6,894 bases of DNA from Hyphomicrobiaceae bacterium UBA2767 (GTDB lineage: Bacteria; Pseudomonadota; Alphaproteobacteria; Rhizobiales; Methyloligellaceae), in the NCBI GenBank assembly GCA_002352635.1, contig DEIT01000119.1, positions 1 to 6,894 of the forward strand. Direction: 5' to 3'. Under the pieces are notes generated by a model, which saw only the letters and a program-made list of their open reading frames with translations, was not told the origin of the DNA and did no database searches. Within the stretch, counting starts at the first letter, position 1. Each line of letters starts with the position of its first letter. The translations under genes and the position numbers were made by a program. Positions 6,338-6,894 of this stretch are shown piece by piece.

Positions 6338-6371
6338 AAAAAGCGCCGGCCCATGTCGAACACGGCTTTTT
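6338..6371 (+). promoter_or_regulatory. Stem-loop spanning the permease start codon
   Basis: AAAAA (6338-6342) pairs with TTTTT (6367-6371), and GCCG (6345-6348) pairs with CGGC (6363-6366). A two-base bulge (GC, 6343-6344) sits on the left arm. The 14-nt loop (6349-6362) contains the permease ATG at 6353. It sits 24 bp after the binding-protein stop. Such a structure could lower permease translation or stabilise the upstream message, giving more binding protein than permease, as is usual for ABC importers. The GC core is only 4 bp, so this is a candidate, not an established element. Confidence 0.4.
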
Positions 6372-6894
6372 ACCGGAGTCTGGAGGCGGTGGTTATCAAC
6401 TCCGCCGCCTTCATTCTCACCTTGCTCGCCTTCGGCGTGTTCGTATCCCTGTTCGGCGTTAATCCGTTTGACGTCTATTACATTCTCTATCTCGGCGGCT
6501 TCGCCACGCAAATATCGATCGAGAGCACACTTACTCAAGCTGCCCCGCTGATGCTCACGGCCCTTTGCACCGCAATTCCGGCCCGCGCGGGCCTGTTGGT
6601 CATTGGTGGTGAAGGCGCGCTTGTGGTTGGCGGCGTTGCAACGGTTCTCGTCGGCGTTTGGCTGACAGACGTTCCTTTTGCAATCGGTGTTCCCATGATG
6701 GCGCTGGCCGGAGCCGCTGCCGGTGGCATTTGGATCGGTGCTGCTGGGGCCCTGCGCCAATATCGCGGCGTCAATGAAACTATCGCAACCTTGCTGATGA
6801 ACTATATCGCGATCGCCACCATGAACCATCTGGTTTCCGGCCCGATGCGCGATTTCGATCAGGTACTCAAGGCATCGAGTTGGAGCATTCCCGA
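6353..6894 (+). CDS. ABC transporter permease of the BMP-associated (BPD_transp_2, NupP/YufP-like) type, N-terminal part
   Basis: The frame is open to the right edge and shows 180 residues, roughly half of a typical 350-residue permease. The protein is strongly hydrophobic, with probable membrane helices at about 13-35 and 62-80 and further ones around 86-104 and 108-133. RAGLLVIGGEGALVVGG (78-94) corresponds to the conserved N-I-G-A-E-G-Q block of sugar and nucleoside permeases, and GVNETIATLLMNYIA (139-153) matches the N-E-x-I-x-T-L-M-x-N signature. It would form the membrane channel together with a second permease and an ATPase expected downstream. ATG 6353 is the only ATG, GTG or TTG between the in-frame TAG at 6311 and codon 12. 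The nearest purine-rich stretch, GGGGGAAG at 6327-6334, is 18 nt away, so initiation looks weak or coupled to the upstream gene. Confidence 0.92.
   Translation, partial: MSNTAFYRSLEAVVINSAAFILTLLAFGVFVSLFGVNPFDVYYILYLGGFATQISIESTLTQAAPLMLTALCTAIPARAGLLVIGGEGALVVGGVATVLVGVWLTDVPFAIGVPMMALAGAAAGGIWIGAAGALRQYRGVNETIATLLMNYIAIATMNHLVSGPMRDFDQVLKASSWSIP

Overview
The window looks like a chromosomal piece of an alphaproteobacterium, most likely Hyphomicrobiales (Rhizobium/Brucella/Ochrobactrum-type). This rests on moderately high GC with GC-rich third codon positions, a SelO ending in Cys-Gly-Thr, a chemoreceptor with a charged HAMP-to-signalling linker, and a BMP-family nucleoside-type ABC importer beside a TetR regulator. 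The genus is inference; there is no rRNA or other decisive marker.

Layout, left to right: the last 39 codons of a short-chain dehydrogenase/reductase (2-121); a complete SelO protein adenylyltransferase (154-1656), probably co-transcribed with it; about 490 bp without a convincing gene, which must hold the control region for the next gene; a complete membrane chemoreceptor (2147-4198) closed by a textbook intrinsic terminator (4231-4262); a convergent TetR-family repressor on the minus strand (4298-4969); a 216-bp divergent promoter region with an inverted repeat that could be the repressor's operator; a complete, probably Tat-exported BMP-family substrate-binding protein (5186-6313); and the first 180 codons of its ABC permease (6353 to the window edge).

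The right half reads as one functional unit: a TetR-type sensor divergently placed against a nucleoside-type ABC import operon whose later genes (second permease, ATPase, perhaps catabolic enzymes) should lie beyond the window. The left half (SDR, SelO, chemoreceptor) is a set of ordinary, probably unrelated transcription units.

I do not see a novel multi-gene system. The points worth a second look are small: a stem-loop that places the permease start codon in its loop, the divergent inverted repeat, a relocated cysteine in SelO, and a cysteine-rich, binding-motif-divergent BMP protein.
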